DNA from: Aldrovandia affinis
Taxonomy: Eukaryota; Chordata; Actinopteri; Notacanthiformes; Halosauridae
Direction of reading: 5' to 3'
DNA length: 64,000 nt
Assembly (NCBI GenBank): GCA_029706075.1
Contig: JAINUG010000194.1
Location: 1,240,001 to 1,304,000, forward strand
Under the pieces are notes generated by a model. It saw nothing but the letters and a program-made list of their open reading frames with translations. It was not told where the DNA came from and did no database searches. Positions 49,290 through 61,100 of this stretch are shown here, in pieces. The translations under genes were made by a program, and so were the position numbers. Each line of letters begins with the position of its first letter. The stretch's first letter is position 1.

Positions 49290-49500
49290 TGGTGATTATG
49301 CGGCGAGTTAACCTGGCCGCCCGCTCGCTCTGTTTATCGTCGAAGTGTCAGTGTAAATAATCAGCAATGCAAATAAGAAGACACTGGAGCTGAGCAATCC
49401 TGCTCGCCGTTAATTATTCATGAAGCCGATTTGGTTTGATCCCACGAATTGCTTCCTGCTCTGAGTTATGCTGATTTCCAGGGAGGCCAATTAGCACATC
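49290..49500. promoter_or_regulatory. candidate conserved non-coding element
   Basis: Contains a perfect octamer ATGCAAAT (49367-49374), GTTAATTATTCATGAA (49409-49424), GTAAATAATC and CCAATTAGCACATC in unique sequence about 2.3 kb upstream of the DAB1 start exon. Octamer plus homeodomain sites are common in neural enhancers. The evidence is motif content only. Confidence 0.33.
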
Positions 49501-50459
49501 AAAGGTGACAACAGACGCTGGAGTGGCTGCTAGTGGGGCGGGTGGAGCACAGTGCAGGGGCACAGGGGGTTGTGGGATTGGAGACAGGTTGCGGTGGTTC
49601 AGAGGAGAGATTAGCCCAACGCCCGGTGCCCGTGTCGAAAGCGGAAAGCGGGGAATTCGGATGAAGAGCTGGCGGCTTGGGACTCCTCTGATGTCTCGTT
49701 AATTAGGAGGTGAAGTTACAGGAATGGCAGTCTTTTGCCAAGAACAATGTCCACCGTACTCCCCGCTCAAGCAAAGGGAAGGTTTTCAGCACTCTGATCA
49801 TTTGCTTTTACTGAGGGGCCATTTTATTGGTATATTGCCTTGTACACTACTGCGAGAGATCATATTTTACAGTTATTCCTTGAAGTTTATTTTGTCCTGT
49901 CATGCTTAGTGTAATGTATTGTCACAACTGCAAAGTTACTGAACTCCTTGGTGGAAGGACAAATTCAATCACGGCTAACCTTTTACTCTCCCCTGTCCAG
50001 ATGCACTCTGAGCAGCTGTTACTATCGATATTACTTTGCGTCTATTACTCATTCAGCTCACATCCATAACCACTCTCAGGTGTAGAGGATTAAAGATATT
50101 TCACACAAACATTTGAACTCATTGTGATACACGGGCACTGCAGATACTGTCAGTATTGACAGCCACCTTAGCATGCATGGAAGATAACTCCCTGATACTT
50201 AAGACATTATGAATATATATATATATATATCAGTTATTTTTATACTTACAAGGGCACAGAGTCCTCTCATTTAATCACAGTATTTGAGAAAATTATATTC
50301 AGTGTCACATTGTTTTAATTGGACCTACCAATTCAGCTATTAATATATCTTTTTTTTAACAACTTTCCATTATTCTTAATTCCCATAATTTGAAATAATG
50401 ATATTATATGCATTATGTAATACAATTAGAATTATAATACCTGATAATTGTAAGCCCCT
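49501..50459. other. non-coding stretch
   Basis: No feature except a short (AT)n run at 50214-50230. Confidence 0.42.
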
Positions 50460-50720
50460 GCCATCACTTTAACATCCTCCATCGATTCGGGAGGGCACAG
50501 GCTAGCACGCGCAGCCTCCAGCCGCCTCTTCTTGTCACTGTGTAGTCCGTCAGCCGACGTCGCTTACATAGTCAGACTGCTGGCCCCTGACAGACCAACG
50601 GAGTTGCTAAAGCACCATGAGGCAGAGAACGCCCTGTGGATTAAAACCATCCCTTCTTTGGGCGATGATGTGGCCAATTATGCATTGCCCAGTGAGATTT
50701 CCAGAATTTGATTCTGGTCT
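50460..50720 (-). repeat. GC-rich SINE, degenerate
   Basis: CATCCTCCATCGATTCGGGA at the left and GGGCGATGATGTGGCC with CCAGAATTTGATTCTGG at the right match the left and right parts of the copy at 47645-47940 and its relatives. Confidence 0.5.
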
Positions 50721-51595
50721 GTGTTTGTATTCTGTGGTGTATCACTGCACTGAGAATGAGGTCTTTAGCTGGACACGCCACCTGAGAGCCCATGCATGAA
50801 AGTATTCCCAGTCCAGGAAGCTAGGGGTGGACTCATGCTCTGCTATGTATGGAAAGGAGGTGCCTGTGACATACCTAGTGACCTCATCGTGGACTGCAAT
50901 GTGCAGTGAGATGGAGTCCCTCACGGTCCACCAGATGGCAGTAGTAAGAAATTGTATGATGTGCCGATTATGTGCCTGAAACGAAGCAGCAAACTTGAGA
51001 TTGTGTGTTGCCCAAGCACAGCACTGAATGGTCAGGTGACATTCACCCAAACCCACATGGTAGATGAAGAACATCTAATTGAGCAGGTGAGGGAATCCCA
51101 TCATCTATGTGCCACGTTTGTAGGAGGCTATGATTCTCTGCCTGCCATTGGTTGTGGATGAATTACCCACAGTGAAAATGCATGTACCCACAAAACAGGT
51201 TGGGTGCTGTGACAGTGACATCACATATTGTACAGCGCTTTGACGGAACAAGCTCCCAGGACTGGAAAAACGGCACTAAAGCATTCCTGCTCTGCTGCTG
51301 CAATGGTTTGAGAAACAGGGCCCAACAGTATGGCTATTGCAACTGTCCTGTTCCATAGCACAATTTGTGCGTTTGTCTGGATTCTAAGCCAACTGGCCCA
51401 GGTGGCTGCTTTGTATCGTCCTCCTGTAGTCATTAACAGCTCCTGTTTTCAGGAGGCAGCGCAACAAAGACTCGGCTGCCTCTGGGGAGAACGCTGGTGT
51501 GAGACATCGCCTTCGGGAACTGAAGTAGCCACAATGGCTGCAACGACATGCCCTCCTTTGAGCATTCCTGCATTTGTCTTGGGTGCCATGCTAAA

Positions 51596-51633
<38 letters not shown>

Positions 51634-51655
51634 CGTTTCTGGTTTTGTCTTGCAG
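50721..51655 (+). other. DAB1: DAB1 intron, 3' end with acceptor site
   Basis: Non-coding DNA leading to a strong 3' splice site. A branch-point-like TGCTAAAT lies at 51589-51596, followed by a (TC)n tract (51600-51629), further pyrimidines and TCTTGCAG ending at 51655. An acceptor here implies at least one 5' non-coding exon farther upstream, in or beyond the window; I could not locate it. Confidence 0.65.
51600..51629 (+). repeat. (TC)n microsatellite forming the polypyrimidine tract
   Basis: About 15 TC units immediately upstream of the DAB1 start-exon acceptor. Confidence 0.92.
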
Positions 51656-51862
51656 CACTCAAAGGGAGTGATTGGGATGCTGTGTCAGGGCTAGAGCAAG
51701 CAGTGGGACTGATTCACAGTCAGCAGGAGAGCCCTTCTAAATGAGCCTGTGTGCGCTACTGGACCTGCTTTGAAAAGGAATAAGGACTTAATAGGATGTC
51801 AACAGAGGCGGAACTCCAGCCGGCTGTGAGACCCAGCGTGAGAAAGGAATCCAAGAAGAAAG
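51656..51862 (+). CDS. DAB1: DAB1 first coding exon (5' UTR plus 67 coding bases)
   Basis: The exon lies between a strong acceptor (TTGCAG) and a good donor (AAAG/GTAGGA). Translation begins at ATG 51796-51798 (A at -3); an in-frame TAA at 51781-51783 shows the frame does not extend upstream. The 22 full codons read MSTEAELQPAV then RPSVRKESKKK, and the exon ends in phase 1 with a G that would start a Gly-type codon. Vertebrate Disabled-1, as I recall it, opens MSTETELQ.AV...S.KKDSRKKG, giving residue-for-residue agreement at M-S-T-E, E-L-Q, A-V, S, K, S, K-K-G; DAB2 does not start this way. DAB1 is the cytosolic PTB-domain adaptor that binds NPxY tails of VLDLR and APOER2 and relays Reelin signalling in migrating neurons. 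The basic KESKKKG precedes the PTB domain, which would be encoded by later exons not present here. Two short uORFs lie in the 5' UTR. Whether this is the a or b paralogue of teleosts is not decidable. Confidence 0.82.
51677..51694 (+). promoter_or_regulatory. uORF 1 in DAB1 5' UTR
   Basis: ATG followed by four sense codons (MLCQG) and TAG, entirely inside the 5' UTR. Such uORFs commonly lower initiation at the main start. Confidence 0.5.
51741..51773 (+). promoter_or_regulatory. uORF 2 in DAB1 5' UTR
   Basis: ATG with A at -3, encoding MSLCALLDLL, stopping at TGA 23 bases before the DAB1 ATG. The good start context makes initiation plausible, leaving DAB1 to reinitiation or leaky scanning. 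Confidence 0.55.
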
Positions 51863-52281
51863 GTAGGAGCCTGGGGACTCTGATTACACTGTCTGCAAAG
51901 CCATTTACAAGCTCTCTCTCTCACACACAAACACACACACACACACACACACAGTAACACACCCTGATTACACTGTCTATGTGGCCATTAAAACTCTCAT
52001 ATACATACACACACAAAAACACATACAAACACGCACAAGTGCATGCACACACCATAGACTGATTACACTGTCTGCATGGCCATTAACATACAGTACACAC
52101 ACACACACACACATACATACACACACACACACCAGTAGAACCACGCAAGTCCACATACCAAATGTTTTTCTCTCTCCTGTACACATACATACTCACACAT
52201 TCAGGCACTCTCTTACACATCCTGTAAGCACACACATAGAACACATGAAATGAACCATCGAGACTTGAATACAAAGTCTGT
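51863..52281 (+). other. DAB1: DAB1 first coding intron, 5' end, with CA microsatellites
   Basis: Begins with donor GTAGGA. Within 50 bases it enters CT/CA low complexity. The sequence CCTGATTACACTGTCTRYRT-type (GATTACACTGTCTGCA, GATTACACTGTCTATG, GATTACACTGTCTGCATGGC) recurs near 51880, 51966 and 52060, making a loose tandem of unit about 90 bp that carries CA runs. Confidence 0.6.
51905..52137 (+). repeat. compound CT/CA microsatellite array
   Basis: CA runs at about 51925-51952, 51998-52036 and 52092-52132, separated by related non-CA spacer. Confidence 0.9.
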
Positions 52282-52443
52282 GTGGTTCTGTGTGGCTCAG
52301 TAGGTAGAGCATGGCGCTGATAATGCTTAGGTTGTGGGTTCGATTCCTATTGGGACCACATATACTGATAAATGTATGCACTCACTACTGTATGTCGCTT
52401 TGGATAAAAGTGTCTGCTAAATGGCATATATTATTATTATATT
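52282..52443 (+). repeat. tRNA-derived SINE with L2-type 3' tail (copy 2)
   Basis: Closely matches 3752-3913 along its full length: same head (GTGGCTCAGTAGGTAGAGC), B box GGTTCGATTCC and tail GTCGCTTTGGATAAAAGTGT, ending in ATTATTATTATATTA. B box and tail are nearer to canonical than in copy 1. It lies inside the first coding intron of DAB1, same strand as the gene. Confidence 0.87.
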
Positions 52444-54399
52444 ACATGAGTCTATCTCTATTCCTTTCTGTTGCATGAACACACACACCAACACCCCCCA
52501 CCCCGTTTACACACACAAATGCCTTAGCATCACATCTGAGTGGTAAGGGGTAAGTAGCTAAGGCTATGTGTCTTTTAGTGGAATTACTGAAAATGCTGCA
52601 ACTTCTTAAATAATTTTTCATTAATCATTAAATAATTAATTGCCGGACAATTTTTAATCTCTGCTGCTCCAGTCATTGCTACTAGTATAGCTTGCAATTT
52701 CATGGCAATTGAGGAGTGCATGCTCAAACTTGGCAGCATGAAATTTGGAAATGACAGTTCACTCAGTTTTTGACTTCAGTCTTCATTGAAATTTACACAC
52801 ATCCAGCACTACATTAATTATGTATGGTGACACTTAATGATAAAACTGTGGCGGCGAATGCACAGAATATCTCCCATCTCGCTTTCCAGTTTTTTCAGCG
52901 AGACTTTCTCAGTGGCGCATAAATGTAAAATGTTTGCGTGAGTAGTACATTCCGTCTGGCGGGAGTAGATGCCGTTAATGTGTCTTGGGCCTAAATGTAT
53001 AGAGTCGCATGGGGACTTTCACAGGGATGAAGGATGTTGTCACGCAGTACTGCAAAGTGTATTTTACCACCATCATAAAATAAAGCTTGGTAAATATGAG
53101 TAGAAAAGGGTCCGGTCCTTACATGTGAAATATACGATTGTAATCTACCGACTCCCCAAAAAAACCACTGGAAACACGAAGACAAATCCTTTGTGCTCCT
53201 CCTGTGTTGGCCGAGCGTGGCCGTTTTCCCATCTTAGCTCTGAACTGAGACTCAGTAACCCGGTGGAGCCGCCCGCATTCACCTCTCTCTGAATCCTCTG
53301 TTGTTTTTTCGATTCTTTAATCACATCGTGACCTTGTTTTTTGAGCATTCCTAGCTTTGCAGAGGAAGTGGCCCTCGGGTCATGTGTCTGAAAACACCAG
53401 TCTCAACACCGCTGTCTGCAGACTGATGAAGAGCTCTTAGATGTGGTGTTGTTCAGCAATCATGTTTGCTTTGACTTGGACACATCCGCTGTCTGCAGTC
53501 GGAGCAGGAGCGGGAGAGCTCCCAATCAGCCCGGCCAATCAGCTCCGTCTGTGCCTTTACCTCTCTGAACCCTGCAGTTACAGACTGTTCTAGCTGCCGG
53601 AGACGTACGCCACCTCCACATATAGTTCGTAAGTGTCGACCAGCAGAGTTTTTCGCCTCGGTTTGAATGACTAACGGCCTCGCCGCAGGGAAGAAAAATG
53701 ACGAGTGGAAAATTATCCTCCTGGCCCACTCACAACCAGCCCTCCAGGAACAGAACTAAAAATGCTGCTTTCCAGTCAGGTAAAATAGCACAGGGTTCGG
53801 CCCCCACGCTGTGCTGTTTTTTTAAGCCCTCTCCACTGAAGCTGTTTACAATTAAAAGAAACACCGGTGTCCAAAAAGCATACTGCGTTCACCACAAAGG
53901 GAAGCATTCTCTCTCGTTATGTCTGCCAGTGTGCGCCAGAGCCTTCGTCACAATACTTCCACATGCCGCACAGAACAGGGTAGGAGGTAGAAATGGAAAA
54001 TAGAAAAAAAGGTGTGATTGTGCACTTTTCTCACCTCCTTGAATCAAATCTTTGGACGTCATCGAGTGGTTTTCGCCACCGCCCTCGTGCTGCAGGCAGA
54101 TGTGAAAGCATAACAGGAACAGTGAGCGCGAAGGAAAGTTCCAGGCCAACGCAAGGGTGCGTGACGCACGGGCACCATTGTGCTGGGAAAGTAGAGCGTT
54201 GACGCGGACAACGGTGGCTGTGGCCGGGGGTGGGGCGACGATGAGTTGAAGGAGGAGGTGCTAAAACGGCGGTTCCACATATCGCGCAGTCATCGCTACG
54301 CTGAGTGACAACGCAGAGAGAGTCACAACAGCTGTCCTCCTTTCGCGAGTCACGATCCTTCCGCGGATTTTACACGGCGTCTCGCCGCCGCTCGTACTC
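52444..54399. other. DAB1 intron, nothing recognised
   Basis: No coding exon with acceptor and donor and no PTB-domain peptide was seen in this stretch. Composition becomes CpG-richer after 53500. Confidence 0.4.
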
Positions 54400-54520
54400 C
54401 GCGGCGCTGCCTAATTAGTAATTCAGCAGACCTAATCTTCAAGGTGTTTGTGCTGAATGGCACCGCTCATTTGCAAGCTGTGCCGCTAATGATGTCTCAG
54501 TGTCCCAGTAGAAGTCCTTA
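54400..54520. promoter_or_regulatory. candidate conserved non-coding element
   Basis: CCTAATTAGTAATTCAGC, CTCATTTGCAAGC and GCTAATGATG in unique sequence within the first coding intron. The evidence is motif content only. Confidence 0.25.
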
Positions 54521-55795
54521 TTCGGCACCTGTTATAATGTCTTCACCGGAGTCTGGGGGATGCCTCCTGTAACATTATCTGTTTGCTTGGCAAACGGCCT
54601 CGTCGAGGGCGGCCCGCATAGCCCGCGCCGCGCACGTCACCCCTTTAAACAGCTGGGTGTTTGCAGAGGTAATTAAGGTTAAGCATCACACTCGAGGGTG
54701 CAGCGGCGTCGGCCCGCCCAGGACTGAAACCCGCAACCCCGTGGCCACGCGTTCGTGTTCTCCGTGTGTACATTGCGTGGCCCGCCGATGGCGGCATAAT
54801 AAGGGTTTAAACATCGCACCAAATCAATTGTAGTAATTAATAAACGCTTTATGGGTGAATTTCCCACTGGCCTGCTGAGGAGGAGTAATGAGAGAGCCGT
54901 ATTCAAACAGTATCTGTTCGGAGCGGGATGGACACACATGGGGCCGTTCGTAATGAGTATGAATGTCATTAATGCACATTAAAATGGAAGGGAGCACTAA
55001 TGCAGCCGGGGCTCTTTGAGAGGCACTGCGACGAACGGCGCAGGCGTTTGGCAAGCGCCTTTCGACCTGCCCCCTTTTTCAAAATTAAGCAGCAAATGGC
55101 TCTGGATGGCGCTTCCTTAAACCCGGGCGCTCGTTACCTTTCCGGAGTCGGGCGCTGGAAGCGGACGGATTTTCGGACGGATGGGCGGGGGGGCGGTTTT
55201 TTGGCTTTCTCGGGCATGGAACCTCCTGACCTCCCGGTACCCTAGAAACAGGAACGGGGAGGACGGCAAGTCATGGGCACAGCCCCGCGATCCAGAAGTT
55301 AATTTGCGGGCAGAACCTTTCAGCGGGAGTCCTGGCGCTGTGCGGCAGTGCATGTGTAATTCTCCCATTCATTTCACAGCAGATATGGAGCAGGGCAGTG
55401 TGCCAGCAGTGCAGAGAAGAGGCTCTCTGTGGACCCCAGCTGGATCGAGAGACACGCACAGTACTGTACTGCAGGCATCGGGAGCGCCCCGCATGGCACG
55501 CTGACAATTAGCGGTCAGCGCAGAGCGCGCTCCAGGAGCCAGCTTCACGCAGGGTGTTACCTAAGCCTGAGACTCGAACAATTACGCGTATACGCTGCCG
55601 CACATCTCTTTGGCATGTCTTACTTTCAATAGCGTGACTGCTTTTATTTGCTTTTGCTTTTTTTTCCTGTCGAATTTTCTCCTTCAGAGGTGACAATTTT
55701 TTAACGACCCATTATGCCCGAGTAAAATATTTCCTTGTAGCCGGGTGGGTTTGAGGTGTCAAGACAAAATGGGATTCTCCTTTTAGGTGATGGGG
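54521..55795. other. CpG-rich intronic stretch
   Basis: CpG-rich, especially 54590-54800 and 55010-55520. Overlapping open frames on both strands up to 107 codons follow from GC content. It could contain an alternative promoter, but no TATA box, initiator or exon boundary is convincing. Confidence 0.35.
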
Positions 55796-55860
55796 CGGGG
55801 GGGGGGGGGGGAGAGGCAGGGAGACAGAGGGAGAGAGAGAGAGAGGGAGAGAGAGAGAGG
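55796..55860 (+). repeat. poly(G) run followed by (GA)n
   Basis: About 15 consecutive G after GGGGC, then GAGA/GGGA repeats. A purine-only strand of this length can form triplex (H-DNA) or quadruplex structures. Confidence 0.9.
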
Positions 55861-58120
55861 GTGCAGTGGGGAAAAAGCGGTGCGCCGTGTCCCCTCCGCC
55901 TGCACTAATGAACAGCAGTAGCGTTGTAATGTGCCCGGTCAGGAGGCTTCACAGCAGACTGCTCCATGTGAAATTGAAATGGGATTGAATCACAGCTGTA
56001 AGGGTCGGGGTTGTCAGTGACTCACCGCTCTCTCTACTTGGCTATGATTAACATCACTCCCATAGTAAATCTGGATTATTGGAGGAGGGGGGAAGTAAAG
56101 CTTTCACTCCTTGATATTGCCTCTCCTGTTAGCCTCTGATTCTCCGACAAATTGCATGGCTTGGGGAAGTGACTATTAAATAGAGTCGGGTTTAATGAAA
56201 AAAAAAAAGTATTTCCCATCAAATCATGTTGAATTACAATGCAGCTGCATATGTGGTCATGTCATTTGGCATAATTGGATGGGGGTGGTTACAGGGGTTT
56301 TTGTTGTATAAAAGATTCCTCTTTTTCAGAAGAGGCTATTTAAATGAATGTGAATGTGGCAATATTGTGTATGCTGGCCACGCATGTATAAGATGAAATA
56401 TGTAAGCCATATTATCGTTACAAATGAAGAATATTGTTATGAATATCATTGGTAAAAAATGTAAGGAGATCGTGACTAGCAATGTGCAATTCTGGCTCAT
56501 AATAGTGAGCCAGACATGATCAGTCAATAAGGTCCAGTTCTGCATCATAATTCCTGAACTGTATATACTCGACCCCAAGATAGAAATCCTCAGCAATGTA
56601 GACCACACTCGGGATGTCAAATCAAAACCTAAACTAATACATTGACAACAGCCCCATCTGTAGCTACATTTCCATTGGAAAATGACATTGACTTTACCTT
56701 TATGAAGCAGTGAATTTACCTGCTAAAGGTCACTAGGACGTTATGTCACTCTATCAATCTCTCTCTCATACAATTTCCTTGTGAACAAACCATTGGTGGA
56801 ATAATACGCTTCAGGAAAATAATACTGCACAGGAAGATGCACGTCATACATAAGTGTTAAATATGCTGGTGTCTGTACGTGTTTACAGAAAAAAGCACAT
56901 ACATTACTTCCCTGCTGCTGAAATGTTTTGGTTTCCCCCAAAATGGAGAGGCTTGTGTAGTGGGGTTTAGAGTAATGGATTCTCAGACGTGAATTAGTGT
57001 TCTTAAATCTCATGAATGAATCATTTTGTATTCACCACGAGGACGTCTGCATTGCAGCGCACACCATGAAGATAAAGTGAACCTTAATGAAGTCTTTTTA
57101 TTACTGAGTGTGGATTGATTGCTCAGTTTCATTATATGGGCAGCCCTGCTGTCTGCATGAGGGCGGCTGGTTGTTGTTTTCCTTTGATATCGCAGGGGGA
57201 TCGTTTCACGAGAGCAAAATGGGAAAAAGGAGGGACAATGTCAGGGACAATGTCAGCAGCCTCTCGCTACGAGATTTTATAATGACCAAAAGGGGGGCTT
57301 CATCGATTTGACTTAAAATGGTAAATTGTTTTATAATGTCATTACAGGGTTTTTTTGTTTTTTCGGTTCCCAACGCCATTTTGATGTCTAAGCTATAACG
57401 GTGCTTTGTACAATATCGAAGTACTCTTTGAACTGTGTGTTACTGCTTTATCATTTCCTCCCATCCATCATATGCGTAGCGCAATGGGACTGGAAATTAC
57501 GAGTTGTTCTCACACTGTGAGGCCTACTGTTTTAACTTCCGGTGATTCTAGAGCAGCTGATCCAATTAGAATTTTTCTCTCTGCCATGAAATCAAACATC
57601 TCACGTTTTGAAGCCCTTCATTTTCCATTTATGTGTTAACACTTACAGTGAAGTAAGACATACCTATGGAATAGCAGGGTGTAGGGGCATATAGTGGATA
57701 TTAATTACCCTGCTGGCATGTAGAGTGAATTCCACAGCCGTGGATCAGATATTACTCAAGGTTGACAAAAATATCTTTTTTTTTAGATAACTAATTGAAT
57801 TAAATTAAATGATAATGAATGAAGGATTATTATGAGGCATGACAGGTAACTCCTGATACACAACTAGGCTTATACAGCTAGAAACATAGCCATTTGTATG
57901 GTACATTTCATAAGGAAATAATTTCCCCAAATATATGAAAATGTTATATTTAAATGTTATTTAATAGTTTGTCCAATCTTTAATAGAGTTTATTACATGA
58001 ACTTATGAAGTATGCTTTGACAAGCATAGTTGCATGACTATTACTCCACCTCCAGAACTACAACTCTGTTATTCAACTGTCTTATGAATATAGCCTAAGC
58101 TCACAAAGCTCACAAAGCAA
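55861..58120. other. DAB1 intron, nothing recognised
   Basis: AT-rich sequence with a short direct repeat GGGACAATGTCAG at 57232-57258. No exon or transposon was supported. Confidence 0.42.
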
Positions 58121-58153
58121 ATACACACACACACACATACACACATACACACA
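58121..58153 (+). repeat. (CA)n microsatellite
   Basis: Short interrupted CA run with CATACACA spacers. Confidence 0.85.
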
Positions 58154-61100
58154 GGTGATTTATGACAAAAAATGCAAACATGACAACTGCTGTGCTGGAT
58201 GCTGATCTTGTTTCTTTGAGGATTGAGAGGGTATAAAGCTTGCCCCTTTGCCCACGGCACATCACCATCAGAATGAGACTTTATACTGTGCAATCAGCAA
58301 TATATGGACAAAATAACTATTTCACATGCTCCTGGGGTGGAATATGGCACACCCCCCCCCTCCCCATAATTAACCTCTCCAAGATTATATATTTTTATCT
58401 TTTACTGCACATAATCATCGTTTATTTTTCAGTGTTTATTTTCAAAAAGAATTTCACACGAGCAGGCCCTGACGAAGAGCAGTGGGATAGCATCAAGGGA
58501 AACGTAGCCGTGTGTGCCACACTGAACAGGTTTAATTACAGGCTTTAATGAGCTATGAATGTTCACTTGACATAAAAAAGAAATAAATTACAGAAGGCCG
58601 ATCAATCATTTTATATTATAAGAGAACACGGTCCTTATATGCTAATCATACACATCTAAATATGTAAATCGTGTCAGTAACCTTTCTTCATAGAGAAGTA
58701 CTGTATTGTTTTAGTGCATACCTTAATTGATACTGGGATTTATGCTCTTTAAAACTAGTAATAATAATGATAATTAGCAAACATCATTTGTATTTACAAT
58801 ACAATGCATGGTTATTTATGTTAAATCTTTCATTTCTATTTTGGATTTACATTACAGGATCAAACACTTGCCTCAATATTTGTAATTTATTGATATTATT
58901 ACTTACGTCATAAACCTGTTCATGGAGAATACAGCAAATCAATGATGAAACTAAAAACTTGGTTTTCCCAATTTTTCTTGATTGATTTGAAGCTGTCTTG
59001 ATTCGCTTATTTAGCCCAGCTTTCCAAAAGAATGTACAGCTGTAGCCATATTTGCGTTCTACGTCACATTTAATACTTAATAGAGTAAAGCTTTGTGTCC
59101 CCCTGTCCACTTAGAACATCCCTTCCTGACAGCCTGAGGGACAGTTGATAATAGCATAGGAAACAGATAAATGTCATCCAAATAGATCTTCAACATAAAA
59201 TTAAATATGTTAAATTCAAGTTACCATATTAATGAATGATTATTTTTTTAATGAACAGGTTTTAATGCACAATAATAACAACAGAAATTCCAATATGTAC
59301 ATTTCAGAGTTTAATTATGTTATTTTTTAACGTTGATTAGTGGAACACTTATTTCCATATGAAAAACAGCAAGATTTTCAGGCCCGGTGTGCTTAATGAG
59401 AAAATATAGGGTGGAATTTGAGTTGAAAAACACAGGGAGGTGTGTGCGAGCCCCTGAGTGCTTTGAGATATTTGGCCCCTCTTTAGAATGTGGATGCAGC
59501 CTCTCTGTCAGCCTATGGTTTTGTCATCGATGCACCGCTCTGAACAACTTTCAGAATAATGAAGTTAAGAGACACAAACCAATAAATATCGGACACTTTA
59601 ATGGCTTTCAGTTGCACATTTCTTAAGAAATACACAGTTGTAACTCTAAAGGTAAATGAATCATTGTAAAAGTTTTACCTCAGAAGCTAATAATCAAAGA
59701 AGTCATAACCAGCACCTAAAAGCCCCCCCAAAAGGAAAAAGTGGGGGGAAAATAATTTAATGCATTGTGAGATTATTTTTATATCCCCTTATATCCTGTA
59801 TCCGTAATACTAATAGCTGCACTGTAAAATCTTGAATTCTGTACTTTGCCGAGTTCTTTGTTATTAACTGATTGCCAGTCCTATTAATAGGTCCATGAAA
59901 GGCAGGCGTCGAGGATTCCTCTCAATGCTCTTAAGCGCCGAATTCTCCACTAGGTTTGCTTTCATGAGTTCCTCTGGCTCCATGATGAGCTTCTTTCATG
60001 CTCTAACATGCATCCCCGGCCGCTCTGAAAGAGTTTTTAGCTACAGCCCAGCGACTTAAGGAGCCTCCTTTTGAACAAAACTTAAGCTCCTTAGCACAGC
60101 GAGTCTGTCCAGAGGAGTTTATTTGTGGAAAAACATAGCGCCGTGTTTCTGGGGAGAAAGTATGGCAGGGTCGGGAGAGGGAGAGCGGGATGGCCGTCAC
60201 GCCGATGAGGCGAGGGGAGGGGGTGTGGGGTCGTCGTTCCATGGTCCACGCGCGGAGATGCAGATGCGGGCGGAGAGGAAGGCACTTAGCGCAGCAAAGA
60301 TTAAGATCTCGTCACCGGTTCCCCTTTCATTCATTCATTTCTCCTGACACCTAAATCCCAGCCGTGAGAGCACAGCCGAAGATTTCGCTGGGCCGTGGGG
60401 CACTCTTGGAGGAGCCTTTTGGACGCGCGTGGGTGATGTAAGGCTCGTGCAATGAGAGTTGCCACATCAGAGATCCGCTTTATTCATTTTATTTACGATA
60501 ATGTGGAAGTTATATATGCACATTAGCTTGAATATGAGTAAGTAAAAATAAAAATTCTTGAAAACGAGCGTCTGACCTATGACCTCCGTAGGTGAATAGG
60601 ACACCTCCCATCAGCCTCACGCGAATGCAATGCACAAACGAGGTGGCCTGCCAATTGGAAATGGCATGTTATTCCACATGGTGACCCAGAAACCTCGACT
60701 CACTGGTCCAGTCTAAATTCCCTCCTTTCCTCTCAGCTGTGCAAGGATCAGGGGTAGCGTAGCGCTCAAACCCACCCAATCTGTCATTCTACCATATTCA
60801 CAGGCAGAGTTTACCTTCAATAATCCCTAGAAATAAAACCGCAAACCCACCTACAGACCTGTGCATGCACATTAGCATAATGCTGGCAAACAGTTGTTTT
60901 GGTAGACTTCGGTGTGTTGCATTACGCGCGAATTGTAACCACTGCATCGGCGGTGGTTAAGCATTCTGCTCAGCTTCTAATACATTCTAAAACATCATGT
61001 CTGATGCTTCGGAGAGGGGCTGATACAGGCGAATGGCCTTATTTTGGTCCCGAGGCTTAATGGGTAATCTTCCTGTTATATTATGGAGTTTTCTCGCTTG

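Noticed and set aside
51977-52274. overlapping open frames in the CA microsatellite region
   Set aside because: Produced by CA/TG dinucleotides (His/Thr or Cys/Val runs) in the intron; not coding.
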